This document shows positions 9,129 through 18,183 of a DNA stretch of 41,251 bases, piece after piece. The translations under genes were made by a program, and so were the position numbers. This DNA is from Sphingobacteriales bacterium. Its GTDB lineage: Bacteria > Bacteroidota > Bacteroidia > Sphingobacteriales > Sphingobacteriaceae. The notes beneath the pieces were generated by a model that made no database searches, had not been told where the DNA came from, and saw only the letters and a list, made by a program, of their open reading frames with translations. The DNA is taken from assembly GCA_004294495.1 (NCBI GenBank), contig REAS01000045.1, forward strand, positions 1-41,251, written 5' to 3'. How positions within the stretch are numbered: the stretch's first letter is position 1; each line of letters opens with the position of its first letter.

Positions 9129-9526
9129 AAATTTTAAAAAAAGTCTCAAATCCGAGTCCGATTAATAAAGTTTTTTTTATCAGTTTCGGTATTGATAAAT
9201 TTTAATTTTATTGGAAAACGCAAACATCTGAATTTTTAGCAAACAATTAGCTTTAGTACCAGTCATAAAATTTAGGTAGTAGTTAACATTGCGCCACTGT
9301 AGCATATTTTTCGCAAAAAACGGTTGCGCTCAAAAAGCCGAAATAGCAATACACTTTACCGCATTTATGCTCTTTATCTATCTTTTTGATAAATAAAGAG
9401 CAAAGACATAAAAAGTATTTTAAAAAACTAATTTATAAGGTATTCTAACCCAAAACACTCCCAATCCACAATCAAAAATCTAACACGTTTCAAACAATCA
9501 AAAATCCCAAATCATCAATCAAAAAT
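9129..9526. other. Non-coding convergent interval between argH and proS
   Basis: This 398-nt interval contains a long hairpin (9368-9402) and three short direct repeats (9469-9527), listed separately. I see no ORF of note, and no classical T-tailed terminator on either strand. Confidence 0.6.
9368..9402. other. Hairpin with 15-bp-scale stem between convergent genes
   Basis: TGCTCTTTAT pairs with ATAAAGAGCA. After one C-A mismatch the inner TATC/GATA pairs around a five-T loop. No T-run follows on either strand, so it is not a standard intrinsic terminator. It could stabilise the 3' ends of argH or proS transcripts. Confidence 0.55.
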
Positions 9527-9527
9527 C
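9469..9527. repeat. Three copies of CAATCAAAAATC
   Basis: Exact 12-bp copies lie at 9469-9480, 9495-9506 and 9516-9527, the last touching the proS stop codon. Spacings of 26 and 21 bp are irregular, so this is neither a CRISPR nor a perfect tandem array. On the proS strand the unit is GATTTTTGATTG. Confidence 0.7.
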
Positions 9528-10999
9528 TAATAAGCTCTTGCAAAAACTACACGTTGTGTACTTGGTTTGCCGCTATAAATACAAACACCATCTTCTAATG
9601 GGTTATCTAAAGGGATGCATCTAATGGTGGCTTTAGTTTCTTCTTTAATTTTGGTTTCGGTTTCGGGTGTACCATCCCAGTGGGCGTACACAAAACCTGT
9701 TTTATCATCCAAAACTTTTTTAAACTCTTCGTAAGTATCTACATTAGTGCTTTTTTCGGCTCGGTTTTGCAAAGCTTTTTCAAAAATACTTTGTTGTATT
9801 TCTTCTAACAAGTTTTCTATTAAAGTAGCCAAACCTTGGTTGGTTACAGTTTCTTTAGTGCGTGTATCACGCCTAGCCAATTCAACGGTATTGTTTTCTA
9901 AATCTCGGCCACCAATGGCAATACGTAAAGGCACACCTTTCATTTCGTATTCGGCAAATTTAAAACCTGGGCGTTGGGTATCGCGGCTATCGTATTTAAC
10001 AGATATTCCTTTAGCTTTTAAATCGTTTATAATTTGTTGGGCTACGGCCGATATTTTTTCTAACTCCTCATCTGTTTTGTATATAGGTACAATAACCACT
10101 TGTATAGGAGCCATTTTAGGTGGCAACACTAAGCCAAAATCATCGGAATGTGCCATAATTAAAGCCCCAATTAATCGGGTACTAACCCCCCACGATGATG
10201 CCCAAACATATTCTATTTTACCTTCTTTGTTGGTAAATTTAACATCGAAAGCCTTAGCAAAATTTTGCCCTAAAAAGTGTGAAGTACCTGCTTGTAAAGC
10301 TTTACCATCTTGCATTAAAGCCTCAATACAATACGTATCTAAAGCACCAGCAAAGCGTTCGTTTGCGGTTTTTTTACCACGTATTACAGGTACAGCCATC
10401 CAGTTTTCGGCAAAATCGGCATATACGTTTAGCATTTGCTCGGTTTCGGCAATAGCTTCGGTTTGTGTAGCGTGTGCCGTGTGGCCTTCCTGCCAAAGAA
10501 ATTCGGTGGTGCGTAAAAATAAGCGAGTTCGCATTTCCCAACGCACCACATTTGCCCATTGGTTTACTAAAATGGGTAAATCTCGGTACGATTGTATCCA
10601 ACCTTTATACGTATTCCAAATTATAGTTTCTGATGTTGGGCGTACAATTAATTCTTCTTCAAGCTTTGCAGTTTCATCAACAATAATATTTCCATTTCCA
10701 TCGTTTTTTAACCTGTAATGGGTTACCACAGCGCACTCGGTTGCAAAACCCTCAACGTGGCTAGCCTCTTTAGAAAAAAATGACTTAGGAATGAACAAAG
10801 GAAAATACGCATTACTGTGGCCAGTATCTTTAAATTTTTGATCTAAAACAGCTTGCATTTTTTCCCAAATAGCATAACCATAAGGCTTTATAACCATACA
10901 TCCTTTTACTGATGAATGTTCGGCAAGGTCGGCTTTTGATACCAACTCGTTATACCATTGCGAATAGTCTGTTTCTCTAGAGGTTAAACCCTTACTCAT
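9527..10999 (-). CDS. proS: Prolyl-tRNA synthetase, archaeal/eukaryal type (ProS type 3)
   Basis: This 490-residue class II synthetase charges tRNA-Pro with proline. Length and order fit the archaeal/eukaryal-like form found in many Bacteroidota. The catalytic core spans about residues 30-270 with the motif 2 region [17 protein letters not shown]. An anticodon-binding domain lies at about 290-395, and a C-terminal ProS_C-type domain ends in ...FARAY. The bacterial-type editing insertion is absent, consistent with the shorter length. It reads convergently with argH and divergently from the Gly-rich protein gene. The start is the ATG at 10999 ([19 protein letters not shown]), which matches the family N-terminus. 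Confidence 0.96.
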   Translation of the reverse strand: MSKGLTSRETDYSQWYNELVSKADLAEHSSVKGCMVIKPYGYAIWEKMQAVLDQKFKDTGHSNAYFPLFIPKSFFSKEASHVEGFATECAVVTHYRLKNDGNGNIIVDETAKLEEELIVRPTSETIIWNTYKGWIQSYRDLPILVNQWANVVRWEMRTRLFLRTTEFLWQEGHTAHATQTEAIAETEQMLNVYADFAENWMAVPVIRGKKTANERFAGALDTYCIEALMQDGKALQAGTSHFLGQNFAKAFDVKFTNKEGKIEYVWASSWGVSTRLIGALIMAHSDDFGLVLPPKMAPIQVVIVPIYKTDEELEKISAVAQQIINDLKAKGISVKYDSRDTQRPGFKFAEYEMKGVPLRIAIGGRDLENNTVELARRDTRTKETVTNQGLATLIENLLEEIQQSIFEKALQNRAEKSTNVDTYEEFKKVLDDKTGFVYAHWDGTPETETKIKEETKATIRCIPLDNPLEDGVCIYSGKPSTQRVVFARAY

Positions 11000-11035
11000 A
11001 TGTTAAAATTGTTAAATTAGTTTTTTTTATGCGCT

Positions 11036-11043
11036 CAAAGTTA
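11036..11043 (-). promoter_or_regulatory. Candidate -7 box of proS
   Basis: The minus strand reads TAACTTTG, matching TAnnTTTG, about 37 nt upstream of the proS ATG. The predicted leader is about 30 nt. No clear -33 TTG is seen. Confidence 0.45.
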
Positions 11044-11153
11044 TAAATTTAAAACATTAAGTTTTTTAAACCTGTATTAAACCTTTTATTATTTTGCTTG
11101 TCATAAAAACATAAACCCTTTAACCAATTTTTTACCATTAAATTTTAAACGCC

Positions 11154-12617
11154 ATGGGACGAATTATAAATAGCTTTTTTTTAAGCGCAGTAACCATTTT
11201 ATTTAGCACTTCAACTTTTGCACAAAAAAACGCAAAGCAACCAGTTGATGATGATGTATATTTTAATAATATAAAAGCTACTAAAATAGTTTACACTACT
11301 TATAAGGCACCAGCGGTTAAGCCCGACGAGAACAACACAGTAAGAGATTACACTCAAAATAATGAACAAACTACGGCTAGTGAAAATAGTAACGACAGCT
11401 ATGATAATAATTACGTTGATAACAGCAACGATTTTAATTACACCGCTCGTATAAACAGGTTTAATGGTAGAAATGATTTTAGGTGGAGAAACTATTACGG
11501 TAACAGTTGGGGATATGACCCATTTTTTGATGACCCGTTTTACAACGGATTTAACAATTATAACCGCTTTGGTTTTGGTGTGGGCATTGGTTTTGTTGAC
11601 CCTTATTGGGGTAACAGATGGGGCGGTGGTTGGAACAACTGGAATTATTATGGGTCGATGAACCCGTGGAGCCCTTGGGGTGGTATGTATTCGTGGTATA
11701 ACCCGGTTTATTATGGTAACAACTGGGGCGGTGGATTTAACAATGGCTGGGGAGGCGGTTGGAACAATGGCTGGGGCGGCGGCGGATGGAATAATGGCGG
11801 ATGGGGAAACACCAGAGGTGGAAATAATACACCACGCCCAAATGTTGGAGACCGTGGATATGATAGCGAAAGAAATAACAGAAACAATTCACCTAATTTA
11901 AATAATGGTGGATTAAATAATAATGGCAGACCAACACGTGGCGATATAGGTTCTTCTGATAATAACAGTAGAGGGAATGTACCTAACATAAATACCCGCC
12001 CAACTCGTGGAGATATTAGCCCAACAGATAATAACAGTAGAGGAAATGTACCTAACACTAACTCTCGCCCTACCCGTGGCGATGTTAGCCCAGACAATAG
12101 TCCAATATTAAATGACAATAACAGGGGCAATACACCAAATTACAATAGACCTACACGAGACGATGTAAATAGAGTGAGCGACGATAGAAACAATACGGTT
12201 AGACCAACTGATAATTCTAGAATTTACGATCAACCAAGGCCAACAAGGCAACAAGAAGGTACAAGTTACGAAAGACCAAGAGTTTACGATACACCACAAC
12301 CAACCCGTACCGAAAGCAGACCAACAAGGCAACAAGAAAGAACAAGTTACGATAACCCAAGAACTTACGATGCACCTAGGGAACAACCTACCCGTACCGA
12401 AAGCAGACCACAGAGACAAGATAGCGGTTACGACAGACCAAGTAATGGCGGTGGAAATTATGGCGGCGGTGGCGGTAATTATGGCGGTGGTGGCGGATTT
12501 GGCGGTGGCGGTAGCCGTAGTGGCGGCGGTGGTGGTGGTAGCCGTAGCGGTGGTGGCGGCGGTGGAAATGGTGGCGGTGGCGGAGGCGGAGGCGGTGGTC
12601 GCCCAAGTAGAAATTAA
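11154..12617 (+). CDS. Secreted low-complexity Gly/Asn/Trp/Arg-rich repeat protein
   Basis: The function is not recognised. The 487 residues begin with a signal peptide (about 1-23, ending FAQ), followed by a short acidic segment. Next comes an aromatic stretch at about 115-225 built of W, G, N and Y (units such as NNGWGGG). About 30 residues further on is a run of 23-residue repeats headed RPTRGD(I/V), from about residue 259. The region then becomes rich in QPTRTESRPTRQQ units and ends in a long Gly tract (about 430-480) finishing RPSRN. The composition suggests an exported, intrinsically disordered or gel-like surface/periplasmic protein, which is inference only. The gene sits 17 nt upstream of an OmpP1/FadL-type barrel gene, so the two are probably co-transcribed. 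Antisense and shifted ORFs here result from the repetitive GGN codons. Confidence 0.85.
   Translation: MGRIINSFFLSAVTILFSTSTFAQKNAKQPVDDDVYFNNIKATKIVYTTYKAPAVKPDENNTVRDYTQNNEQTTASENSNDSYDNNYVDNSNDFNYTARINRFNGRNDFRWRNYYGNSWGYDPFFDDPFYNGFNNYNRFGFGVGIGFVDPYWGNRWGGGWNNWNYYGSMNPWSPWGGMYSWYNPVYYGNNWGGGFNNGWGGGWNNGWGGGGWNNGGWGNTRGGNNTPRPNVGDRGYDSERNNRNNSPNLNNGGLNNNGRPTRGDIGSSDNNSRGNVPNINTRPTRGDISPTDNNSRGNVPNTNSRPTRGDVSPDNSPILNDNNRGNTPNYNRPTRDDVNRVSDDRNNTVRPTDNSRIYDQPRPTRQQEGTSYERPRVYDTPQPTRTESRPTRQQERTSYDNPRTYDAPREQPTRTESRPQRQDSGYDRPSNGGGNYGGGGGNYGGGGGFGGGGSRSGGGGGGSRSGGGGGGNGGGGGGGGGGRPSRN
11928..12146. repeat. 69-bp in-frame tandem repeat (RPTRGD units)
   Basis: Units start at 11928, 11997 and 12066. 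The first two are exactly 69 bp (23 codons) apart and share DNNSRGNVPN. The third is diverged and lengthened to 81 bp, and a fourth RPTR start lies at 12147. Confidence 0.85.
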
Positions 12618-12634
12618 ATATTTATAAAGCCTTT

Positions 12635-14125
12635 ATGAAATTTACAAAAATATTATTTGCAGTTGCTATAGTAGCAACTACTTTACCAACTTTTGCACAA
12701 AATTACGATGTTGATGCCTTTCGATTTTCGGGAGCAACAAACAGTGCAACCGCAAGGTTTAACGCTTTAGGTGGTGCACAAACATCCCTTGGAGGCGATT
12801 TAACTTCTCTTTACGGCAACCCGGCCGGTTTAGGTATGTTCACAAAATCGGAGTTTAGTTTTACGCCAAGTTTTAATACTAATAATAACGAAACTAGTTT
12901 TTTAGATACCAAAACCACCCAAAACACTAACCACGTAAATTTAAATAATATGGGTATTGTTTTTCATAGCCCAATTGCTAAAACGGGCGATTTAACTTCT
13001 GGGGTTTTGTCTTTTAACTTTGGGATAGGATACCAAAAAACCAACTTTTTTAAAAACGATATTAATTTTAGGGGTGGAGTAACCAATTCAAACGGAATTA
13101 GCGATTATTTAAGTGAACGAGCAAATGGAGAAGGTGTAAAAGCTGACTTTATTGCAAGTAATGTAACCTTTGCTGGTTTTTTTGCTTCATTGATAGATAC
13201 ACTTACAACCAATGGTAGAATATATAAACCATTAACAGCTTCCGATGCCGACCAAAATCTCAGACTAAATACAAAAGGAAATCAATCGAATGTTGATTTT
13301 TCAATGGGTTTAAATATTGGAAATAAATTGTATTTAGGGGCTACTTTAGGTTTAGCATCAATAAATTACCGCTCTAATAATATTTTAAACGAACAAGGTT
13401 TAACTATTGTTAAAGATAATTCAGGTGTTAACCAGGTTTACGATTATAATGCCAATTTTGTAAGCAATTATGATACTCAAGGTTCGGGTGTTAATTTTAA
13501 AATTGGGGCAATTTTAAAGCCTGTTTACGAATTCAGAATTGGCTTATCTTTAGAAACACCAACTTGGTACTCAATTACAGATAATTATAGCGAAAATTTA
13601 AGTTTAAGAGATATTAAAAATAAACCCGTAAACGAAAAAGATAGTTACCCATTTGATTATAGGTTATCAACTCCATTAAAATTGAATGGAGGTATTTCAT
13701 ATTTTATAAGCAATAAAGGATTTTTAACAGCAAACGTAAATTTTGTTGATTATAGTGGAATAAGATTTAGATCTAACAACTCTACAACAGATGCAACAAC
13801 AAACGCCGCATTATCAAGTCGTTATAAAGAAGCTTTAAATTACAGTTTTGGTGCCGAGTTTAAATTAATTGATAATTTTATGATAAGAGGGGGTTACAGT
13901 AGTTTTGGCAATCCTTATCAAAACATTGATTTTAAATCCGAAAATTATTCGGGAGGTTTAGGTTATAGGTTTGGCAGTTATTATATTGATGGAGCAGTTA
14001 TTTTCAACCAAAATAATATACAAAACCAATATTTTAGTTATAGCTTAAATAACAGAACAGAGCCGGCAGCAAATCGAATTACGCAAACCACCAATGTTTC
14101 GTTAACATTTGGTGCAAGATTTTAA
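12635..14125 (+). CDS. Outer-membrane beta-barrel protein, OmpP1/FadL/TodX family
   Basis: This 496-residue exported protein has a signal peptide (about 1-21, ending FAQ). The mature N-terminus, with ALGGAQTSLGGDLTSLYGNPAGL, carries the family-typical NPAGL segment. The rest alternates polar and hydrophobic residues as in a beta-barrel and ends in aromatic Phe (FGARF), a usual outer-membrane insertion signal. FadL-family barrels move hydrophobic compounds across the outer membrane; the Bacteroidota branch is poorly characterised, so the cargo is unknown. It lies 17 nt after the Gly-rich protein gene and is followed by a strong terminator, so the two form a transcription unit. Confidence 0.82.
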   Translation: MKFTKILFAVAIVATTLPTFAQNYDVDAFRFSGATNSATARFNALGGAQTSLGGDLTSLYGNPAGLGMFTKSEFSFTPSFNTNNNETSFLDTKTTQNTNHVNLNNMGIVFHSPIAKTGDLTSGVLSFNFGIGYQKTNFFKNDINFRGGVTNSNGISDYLSERANGEGVKADFIASNVTFAGFFASLIDTLTTNGRIYKPLTASDADQNLRLNTKGNQSNVDFSMGLNIGNKLYLGATLGLASINYRSNNILNEQGLTIVKDNSGVNQVYDYNANFVSNYDTQGSGVNFKIGAILKPVYEFRIGLSLETPTWYSITDNYSENLSLRDIKNKPVNEKDSYPFDYRLSTPLKLNGGISYFISNKGFLTANVNFVDYSGIRFRSNNSTTDATTNAALSSRYKEALNYSFGAEFKLIDNFMIRGGYSSFGNPYQNIDFKSENYSGGLGYRFGSYYIDGAVIFNQNNIQNQYFSYSLNNRTEPAANRITQTTNVSLTFGARF

Positions 14126-14141
14126 TCCGAATTAAGCATAG

Positions 14142-14179
14142 AAAAAAGGAGCATGAAATAAATTCACGCTCCTTTTTTT
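14142..14179. terminator. Bidirectional terminator between the FadL-like gene and dps
   Basis: The stem AAAAAAGGAGC / GCTCCTTTTTT is extended by TGAA/TTCA after one mismatch. It is flanked by A-run and T-run arms, so it can work on both strands. It lies between two convergent stop codons (14125 and 14197). Confidence 0.85.
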
Positions 14180-14196
14180 ATAACCATAAAATAATT

Positions 14197-14679
14197 TTAT
14201 TTAGTTCCCAACCAAGCTCTTAACATCCAACTGGTTTTTTCTTTAAACTTCATAAAGCCTATAATCATATCGGCTGTACCTTCGTCGTTTGTGGTTTCTG
14301 CCGCATTTTCAATAACTTCTCGCTCAAGCGCAATTAATGTTTTAAAATCATCTAAAATTGCTTCAACCATTTTGTCGGCTGCTATATTTTCAGTTTCAAT
14401 TTCTTTTATTTTGGCAACTTTAATATAATCGGCAAAAGTACTATAAGGCGATTTCCCTAATGTTAAAATCCGTTCGGCCAGTTCATCAATAGTAAGTTGA
14501 GCGTTATTGTACAATTCCTCAAATTTAACATGTAAGGTAAAAAAATCGTTTCCTTTAACATTCCAGTGGCAACCCCGTAATTTTTGGTAATGTACTTGGT
14601 AGTTTGCAAGTAAGGTGTTTAAATGGTCAACTAATTCTACTACATCATTCTCGTTTAATCCTATTTTATTTGTTTTCAT
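14197..14679 (-). CDS. dps: Dps-family DNA-binding ferritin-like protein
   Basis: This 160-residue protein matches Dps, which assembles into a dodecameric shell, oxidises and stores iron using peroxide, and can protect DNA. The ferroxidase residues are visible: His in GCHWNVKG, His in FFTLHVKFEELY, and Asp/Glu in TIDELAERI. Four long helices cover the length. The N-terminal tail is short and only mildly basic (MKTNKIGLN), so DNA binding is uncertain. I chose the ATG at 14679 over the ORF-track GTG at 14721, because the extra 14 residues (MALFWYV...) do not resemble Dps. It is convergent with the FadL-like gene and divergent from the LysM gene. Confidence 0.92.
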   Translation of the reverse strand: MKTNKIGLNENDVVELVDHLNTLLANYQVHYQKLRGCHWNVKGNDFFTLHVKFEELYNNAQLTIDELAERILTLGKSPYSTFADYIKVAKIKEIETENIAADKMVEAILDDFKTLIALEREVIENAAETTNDEGTADMIIGFMKFKEKTSWMLRAWLGTK

Positions 14680-14868
14680 TTTCTTAAAGTTTAAATTATT
14701 TACATACCAAAACAATGCCACAGTTTAATTTGTTGCCACGCAATAATCTTAAACTATAAAAAATAATATTCGCATTTTTGCGTTTGTTAACTTATAAATC
14801 TTAACATAATCTAAATAGTTTTGCTGGTAATTTGTTATAATTGCAAAGCTTAACCCAAATTTTAATAA

Positions 14869-15789
14869 ATGAATTTGAAAACCACTCTCATCATAATTTT
14901 AAATTTTTTAGTGTTACCTACCTTTGCATTTTCGTTTCGAGACAGTATAGGAGTAGAAAACTTATCGGGAAAAAAAGTAATAATTTATAAGTTAGAACCA
15001 AAAGATAATTATTATTCTATTGGGCGTAAATACGGTATTAGCCCTAAAATAATAATGGATTTTAACAAAAATATGCCTTTAAATATTGGTACCATTATTA
15101 GAATACCTACCCAAATTAATTTTACAGAAAATACACCTCAAGCCCAAACTGCCACAACCAATAACTCAAACCAAACAGAAACTTTACACACTGTTGCAAA
15201 AAAAGAGACATTATACTCTATTAGCGCTTTGTATGGAATGAAAATGGAGGATTTAAAAAAGTTAAATAAACTTACAACCAATGCTTTAAGTATTGGGAAA
15301 GTGCTTAAAGTGATTAATTACAAAACTGCTGAGCAAAATGCCGAACCTATTAAGGATATTACCAAAGAAACACCCCAACAAACTCCTAAAGAAATAAAAA
15401 AAGATTTACCAAAACCCGAACCAGTAGTAGTTGAAGAGCAACCCACTGATACAACCGAAACCAATTCTGTAAAAGAAATACCACGCAACAAATACGGTAT
15501 TACCGAATTAAGCGAAAAAGGTGCTGCCGTTTGGATTGATGATAAAAATTTAGATGCCACAAAAAGCTACGCCTTACACCGCACAGCACCTGTTGGTACC
15601 ATTATTAAAATTACCAACCCTATGAGTGGCCGTAGTGTGTTTGCTAAAGTAGTTGGCCGATACACCGAAAATGAAACCACAAAAGATGTTATAATTGTAA
15701 TTACTAGGGCAACTGCAGAAGCAATTGGAGTAATAGACAAACGCTTTTATGTAAATATAGCCTACGGTGTACCAAGCAGTGAAAAATAA
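14869..15789 (+). CDS. Exported LysM-LysM-RlpA-like (DPBB) cell-wall protein
   Basis: The 306 residues begin with a signal peptide (about 1-22). Two LysM domains at about 36-82 (YYSIGRKYGISPKIIMDFN) and 106-150 (TLYSISALYGMKMEDLKKLN) bind peptidoglycan glycan chains. A Pro/Lys/Glu/Thr-rich linker (about 155-205) leads to a C-terminal double-psi beta-barrel-like domain (about 215-300; GTIIKITNPMSGRSVFAKV). LysM plus DPBB suggests a periplasmic protein that binds or remodels peptidoglycan; lytic activity like that of RlpA is possible but not shown by visible residues. The next gene, udk, overlaps its 3' end. An imperfect -7 box (TATAATTG, 14836-14843) lies upstream. Confidence 0.85.
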   Translation: MNLKTTLIIILNFLVLPTFAFSFRDSIGVENLSGKKVIIYKLEPKDNYYSIGRKYGISPKIIMDFNKNMPLNIGTIIRIPTQINFTENTPQAQTATTNNSNQTETLHTVAKKETLYSISALYGMKMEDLKKLNKLTTNALSIGKVLKVINYKTAEQNAEPIKDITKETPQQTPKEIKKDLPKPEPVVVEEQPTDTTETNSVKEIPRNKYGITELSEKGAAVWIDDKNLDATKSYALHRTAPVGTIIKITNPMSGRSVFAKVVGRYTENETTKDVIIVITRATAEAIGVIDKRFYVNIAYGVPSSEK

Positions 15790-16423
15790 ACCTTACGTAA
15801 TTGGTGTTGCAGGTGGTAGTGGAAGTGGCAAAACTGTTTTTTTGAATTGCTTTTTAAATCATTTTAAAGAGCATGAAATTTGCTTGGTGTCGCAAGATGA
15901 TTACTATAAAAAATTAACTATTGAAATGACTGCCGACGAAAACAGGCACCATAATTTTGATTTGCCAGATTGTATAGAAACCAATAAATTCGAAAATGAT
16001 ATTAACCTGTTATTGGCTAGTAAAACTGTTTACAAAGAAGAATATACATTTAACAATCCCACAGCACAACCAAAAATTTTAGAAATTAAACCCGCACCAA
16101 TTTTAATTATAGAAGGTTTATTTATTTACCATTACCCTAAAGTAAACCCATTATTTGATTATAGAATATTTATAGATGCCCCCGAAAACATTGCTTTAGA
16201 GCGCCGCTTAAAGCGTGATTTAGTTGAACGAGGATATTCGGCCAATGATGTGCATTACAAATGGAATAACCACGTTATGCCATCGTACCAAAAATACCTT
16301 TTACCCCATAAAGAAACCTGCCATCAAATTATTGAAAACGATACCAACCAAATGGAAGTTATTTTAGAGTTAAGTAGGGAGATTTCGGAACGTTTGAAAA
16401 CTCAGCTAGGTTTTTGTAAATAG
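15779..16423 (+). CDS. udk: Uridine kinase
   Basis: This 214-residue P-loop kinase phosphorylates uridine (and usually cytidine) with a nucleoside triphosphate in pyrimidine salvage. The Walker A motif GGSGSGKT lies at the N-terminus. VSQDDYYK holds the substrate-binding region, LIIEGLF is the Walker B-like strand, and RRLKRDLVERGY is the Arg-rich lid. Size is near the usual 205-215. The ORF-track GTG at 15767 and the GTG at 15779 are both possible; the second gives MKNKPYVIGVAGGSG, the more usual spacing to the P-loop. Either start overlaps the upstream LysM gene (11 nt with the second), suggesting translational coupling. It is convergent with thyA, another pyrimidine-nucleotide enzyme. Confidence 0.83.
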   Translation: MKNKPYVIGVAGGSGSGKTVFLNCFLNHFKEHEICLVSQDDYYKKLTIEMTADENRHHNFDLPDCIETNKFENDINLLLASKTVYKEEYTFNNPTAQPKILEIKPAPILIIEGLFIYHYPKVNPLFDYRIFIDAPENIALERRLKRDLVERGYSANDVHYKWNNHVMPSYQKYLLPHKETCHQIIENDTNQMEVILELSREISERLKTQLGFCK

Positions 16424-16474
16424 AAATTTCATTTTTTGTACTACAAAACTCCCTAATAAACATCATTAATTAAC

Positions 16475-17296
16475 CTAAACTGCCACAGCTGCTTTAATAT
16501 GTGGGTGTGGATTGTAGTTTTCTAAAACAAAATCATCAATAGAAAACCCAAAAATATCAGTTATCAATGGGTTAATTTTCATAGTAGGTAAAGGATGTAT
16601 TTCTCTCCCCAATTGCAAATTGGCTTGTTCTAAATGATTGTTATACAAATGTGCGTCGCCAAGTGTATGCACAAAATCGCCAAGAGCTAAACCACAAACT
16701 TGCGCCACCATCATAGTTAATAAAGCATAGGATGCGATGTTAAAAGGCACACCCAGAAATATATCGGCACTGCGTTGGTACAATTGGCAGCTTAATTTAC
16801 CTTTAGTTTCTCCTTTTGTTTCATCGGCCGGAGCTACATAAAACTGAAAAAAACTGTGGCAAGGCGGCAAAGCCATATGCTCAATTTCGGCAACATTCCA
16901 AGCCGAAACTATTATTCGTCGCGAATCGGGGTTGTTTTTAATTTGGTTAATTATCTGCGTAATTTGGTCTATATGTTTACCATCGGGCGTAGGCCAACTC
17001 CGCCATTGCGAACCATAAACTGGGCCTAAGTTGCCATTTTCATCGGCCCACTCGTCCCAAATTTTTACGCCATTATCTTTTAAATATTTAATGTTGGTAT
17101 CGCCACTTAAAAACCAAATTAATTCGTGAATAATTGATTTTAGATGCAATTTTTTGGTGGTAACTAAGGGGAAACCATCGGCCAGGTTAAAACGCATTTG
17201 GTAACCAAAAACGCTAATGGTGCCAGTGCCAGTACGGTCGTGTTTTTGGGCTCCGTTTTGCAAAACGTGTTGCATTAAATTGTGGTATTGTATCAT
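16475..17296 (-). CDS. thyA: Thymidylate synthase
   Basis: This 273-residue ThyA makes dTMP from dUMP with methylenetetrahydrofolate. The catalytic Cys lies in [12 protein letters not shown] and falls at residue 146, the same number as in E. coli ThyA. The phosphate-binding Arg loop ([10 protein letters not shown]), the core [17 protein letters not shown] and the C-terminal Val tail are all present. Length is slightly over the usual 264 because of a short insertion, [10 protein letters not shown], after the catalytic loop. It starts 75 nt from ispE on the opposite strand, sharing a divergent promoter region. An imperfect minus-strand -7 element (TTAATTTG) lies upstream. Confidence 0.97.
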   Translation of the reverse strand: MIQYHNLMQHVLQNGAQKHDRTGTGTISVFGYQMRFNLADGFPLVTTKKLHLKSIIHELIWFLSGDTNIKYLKDNGVKIWDEWADENGNLGPVYGSQWRSWPTPDGKHIDQITQIINQIKNNPDSRRIIVSAWNVAEIEHMALPPCHSFFQFYVAPADETKGETKGKLSCQLYQRSADIFLGVPFNIASYALLTMMVAQVCGLALGDFVHTLGDAHLYNNHLEQANLQLGREIHPLPTMKINPLITDIFGFSIDDFVLENYNPHPHIKAAVAV

Positions 17297-17327
17297 TTTT
17301 ATTTTAAAGGTGCAAATTAATAAAATC

Positions 17328-17335
17328 TATATTTG
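17328..17335 (+). promoter_or_regulatory. -7 box of ispE; rules out the TTG start
   Basis: TATATTTG matches TAnnTTTG and contains the TTG (17333) used as start in the ORF track. It indicates that translation begins at the ATG at 17372, with a leader of about 30 nt. No -33 TTG stands out. Confidence 0.5.
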
Positions 17336-17371
17336 CAAGCCGTATTATCTTACAACAATTGTAATAAAAAA

Positions 17372-18178
17372 ATGATTTGTTTCCCTAATGCCAAAATTAA
17401 TATAGGTTTAAATGTTGTTTATCGCCGTAGCGATGGTTACCACAATCTCGAAACAATCTTTTATCCGCTACAAATAAAGGATGCGCTAGAGGTTATTGAG
17501 GCCTCCGAAATGGGTTTCGAAACATCGGGAATTGAAATACCTGGCCACGCAAACGAAAACTTATGTTTAAAAGCTTATGATTTATTAAGAAACGATTTTG
17601 ATTTGCCCAACATAAACATACACCTACACAAAAATATACCTATTGGTGCAGGTTTAGGAGGTGGCAGCGCAAACGCAGCATTTTTTATAAAATTAATTAG
17701 CGATAAATTCAGTTTAGATTTATCGTTAGATAAAATGCAAAATTATTGTCGCTTATTGGGTGCCGATTGTGCCTTTTTTATCGAAAACAAACCCTTATTT
17801 GCTTACGATAAAGGAGACGTTTTTAAACCAGTAAATTTAGATTTATCGCCGTATTACTTAGCATTAGTTATGCCTCCCGTACATGTTAGCACTGCAGATG
17901 CTTACCGTGGCGTAGTGCCAAAAATACCACAACAAAGTTTAGAAGAGTTAATTAAATTACCCATACAAAACTGGCAAGGTAAAATTGTTAACGATTTTGA
18001 GGCTCATATTTTTAAAGCACACCCACAAATTAGAAACGTAAAAGCCAATTTAATTGATGCAGGAGCCCTTTTTGCATTAATGAGTGGGAGCGGAGCATCG
18101 GTATTTGGCATATTTAATACAAAACCCGATTTAAGCTTATTAAAACAAGATGGTTGTTTGGTTTTTGAGGATTTGTAA
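17372..18178 (+). CDS. ispE: 4-diphosphocytidyl-2-C-methyl-D-erythritol kinase
   Basis: This 268-residue GHMP kinase phosphorylates CDP-ME in the MEP pathway for isoprenoid precursors. The N-terminal FPNAKINIGLNV has the Lys/Asn motif for CDP-ME binding. The ATP-binding GHMP loop is PIGAGLGGGSANAAF. The C-terminal MSGSGASVFGIF is the third GHMP motif. The ATG at 17372 gives the family-typical N-terminus; the 13 extra residues of the ORF-track form come from a TTG inside the promoter box. It is divergent from thyA and convergent with the ABC ATPase gene, with only a few bases between the stop codons. Confidence 0.95.
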   Translation: MICFPNAKINIGLNVVYRRSDGYHNLETIFYPLQIKDALEVIEASEMGFETSGIEIPGHANENLCLKAYDLLRNDFDLPNINIHLHKNIPIGAGLGGGSANAAFFIKLISDKFSLDLSLDKMQNYCRLLGADCAFFIENKPLFAYDKGDVFKPVNLDLSPYYLALVMPPVHVSTADAYRGVVPKIPQQSLEELIKLPIQNWQGKIVNDFEAHIFKAHPQIRNVKANLIDAGALFALMSGSGASVFGIFNTKPDLSLLKQDGCLVFEDL

Positions 18179-18183
18179 GTAAA

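Noticed and set aside
9469-9527. Repeats near proS as a CRISPR array
   Set aside because: The repeats are only 12 bp, with 9-14 bp between copies and irregular spacing; there are no cas genes in the window.
9747-10718. 323-aa plus-strand ORF antisense to proS
   Set aside because: Shadow of proS; it has no recognisable domain and lies wholly within a well-conserved enzyme gene.
11711-12627. Several long ORFs antisense to or out of frame with the Gly-rich protein gene (11711-12130, 12108-12419, 12370-12627, 12388-12606)
   Set aside because: They are low-complexity mirrors of GGN and repeat codons, with no signal peptide or domain; the 11154-12617 frame has a clear signal peptide and coherent repeats.
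16433-16448. TTTTGTA-C-TACAAAA palindrome between udk and thyA as a terminator
   Set aside because: The stem is short and AT-rich, the loop would be too tight, and there is no downstream T-run on either strand.
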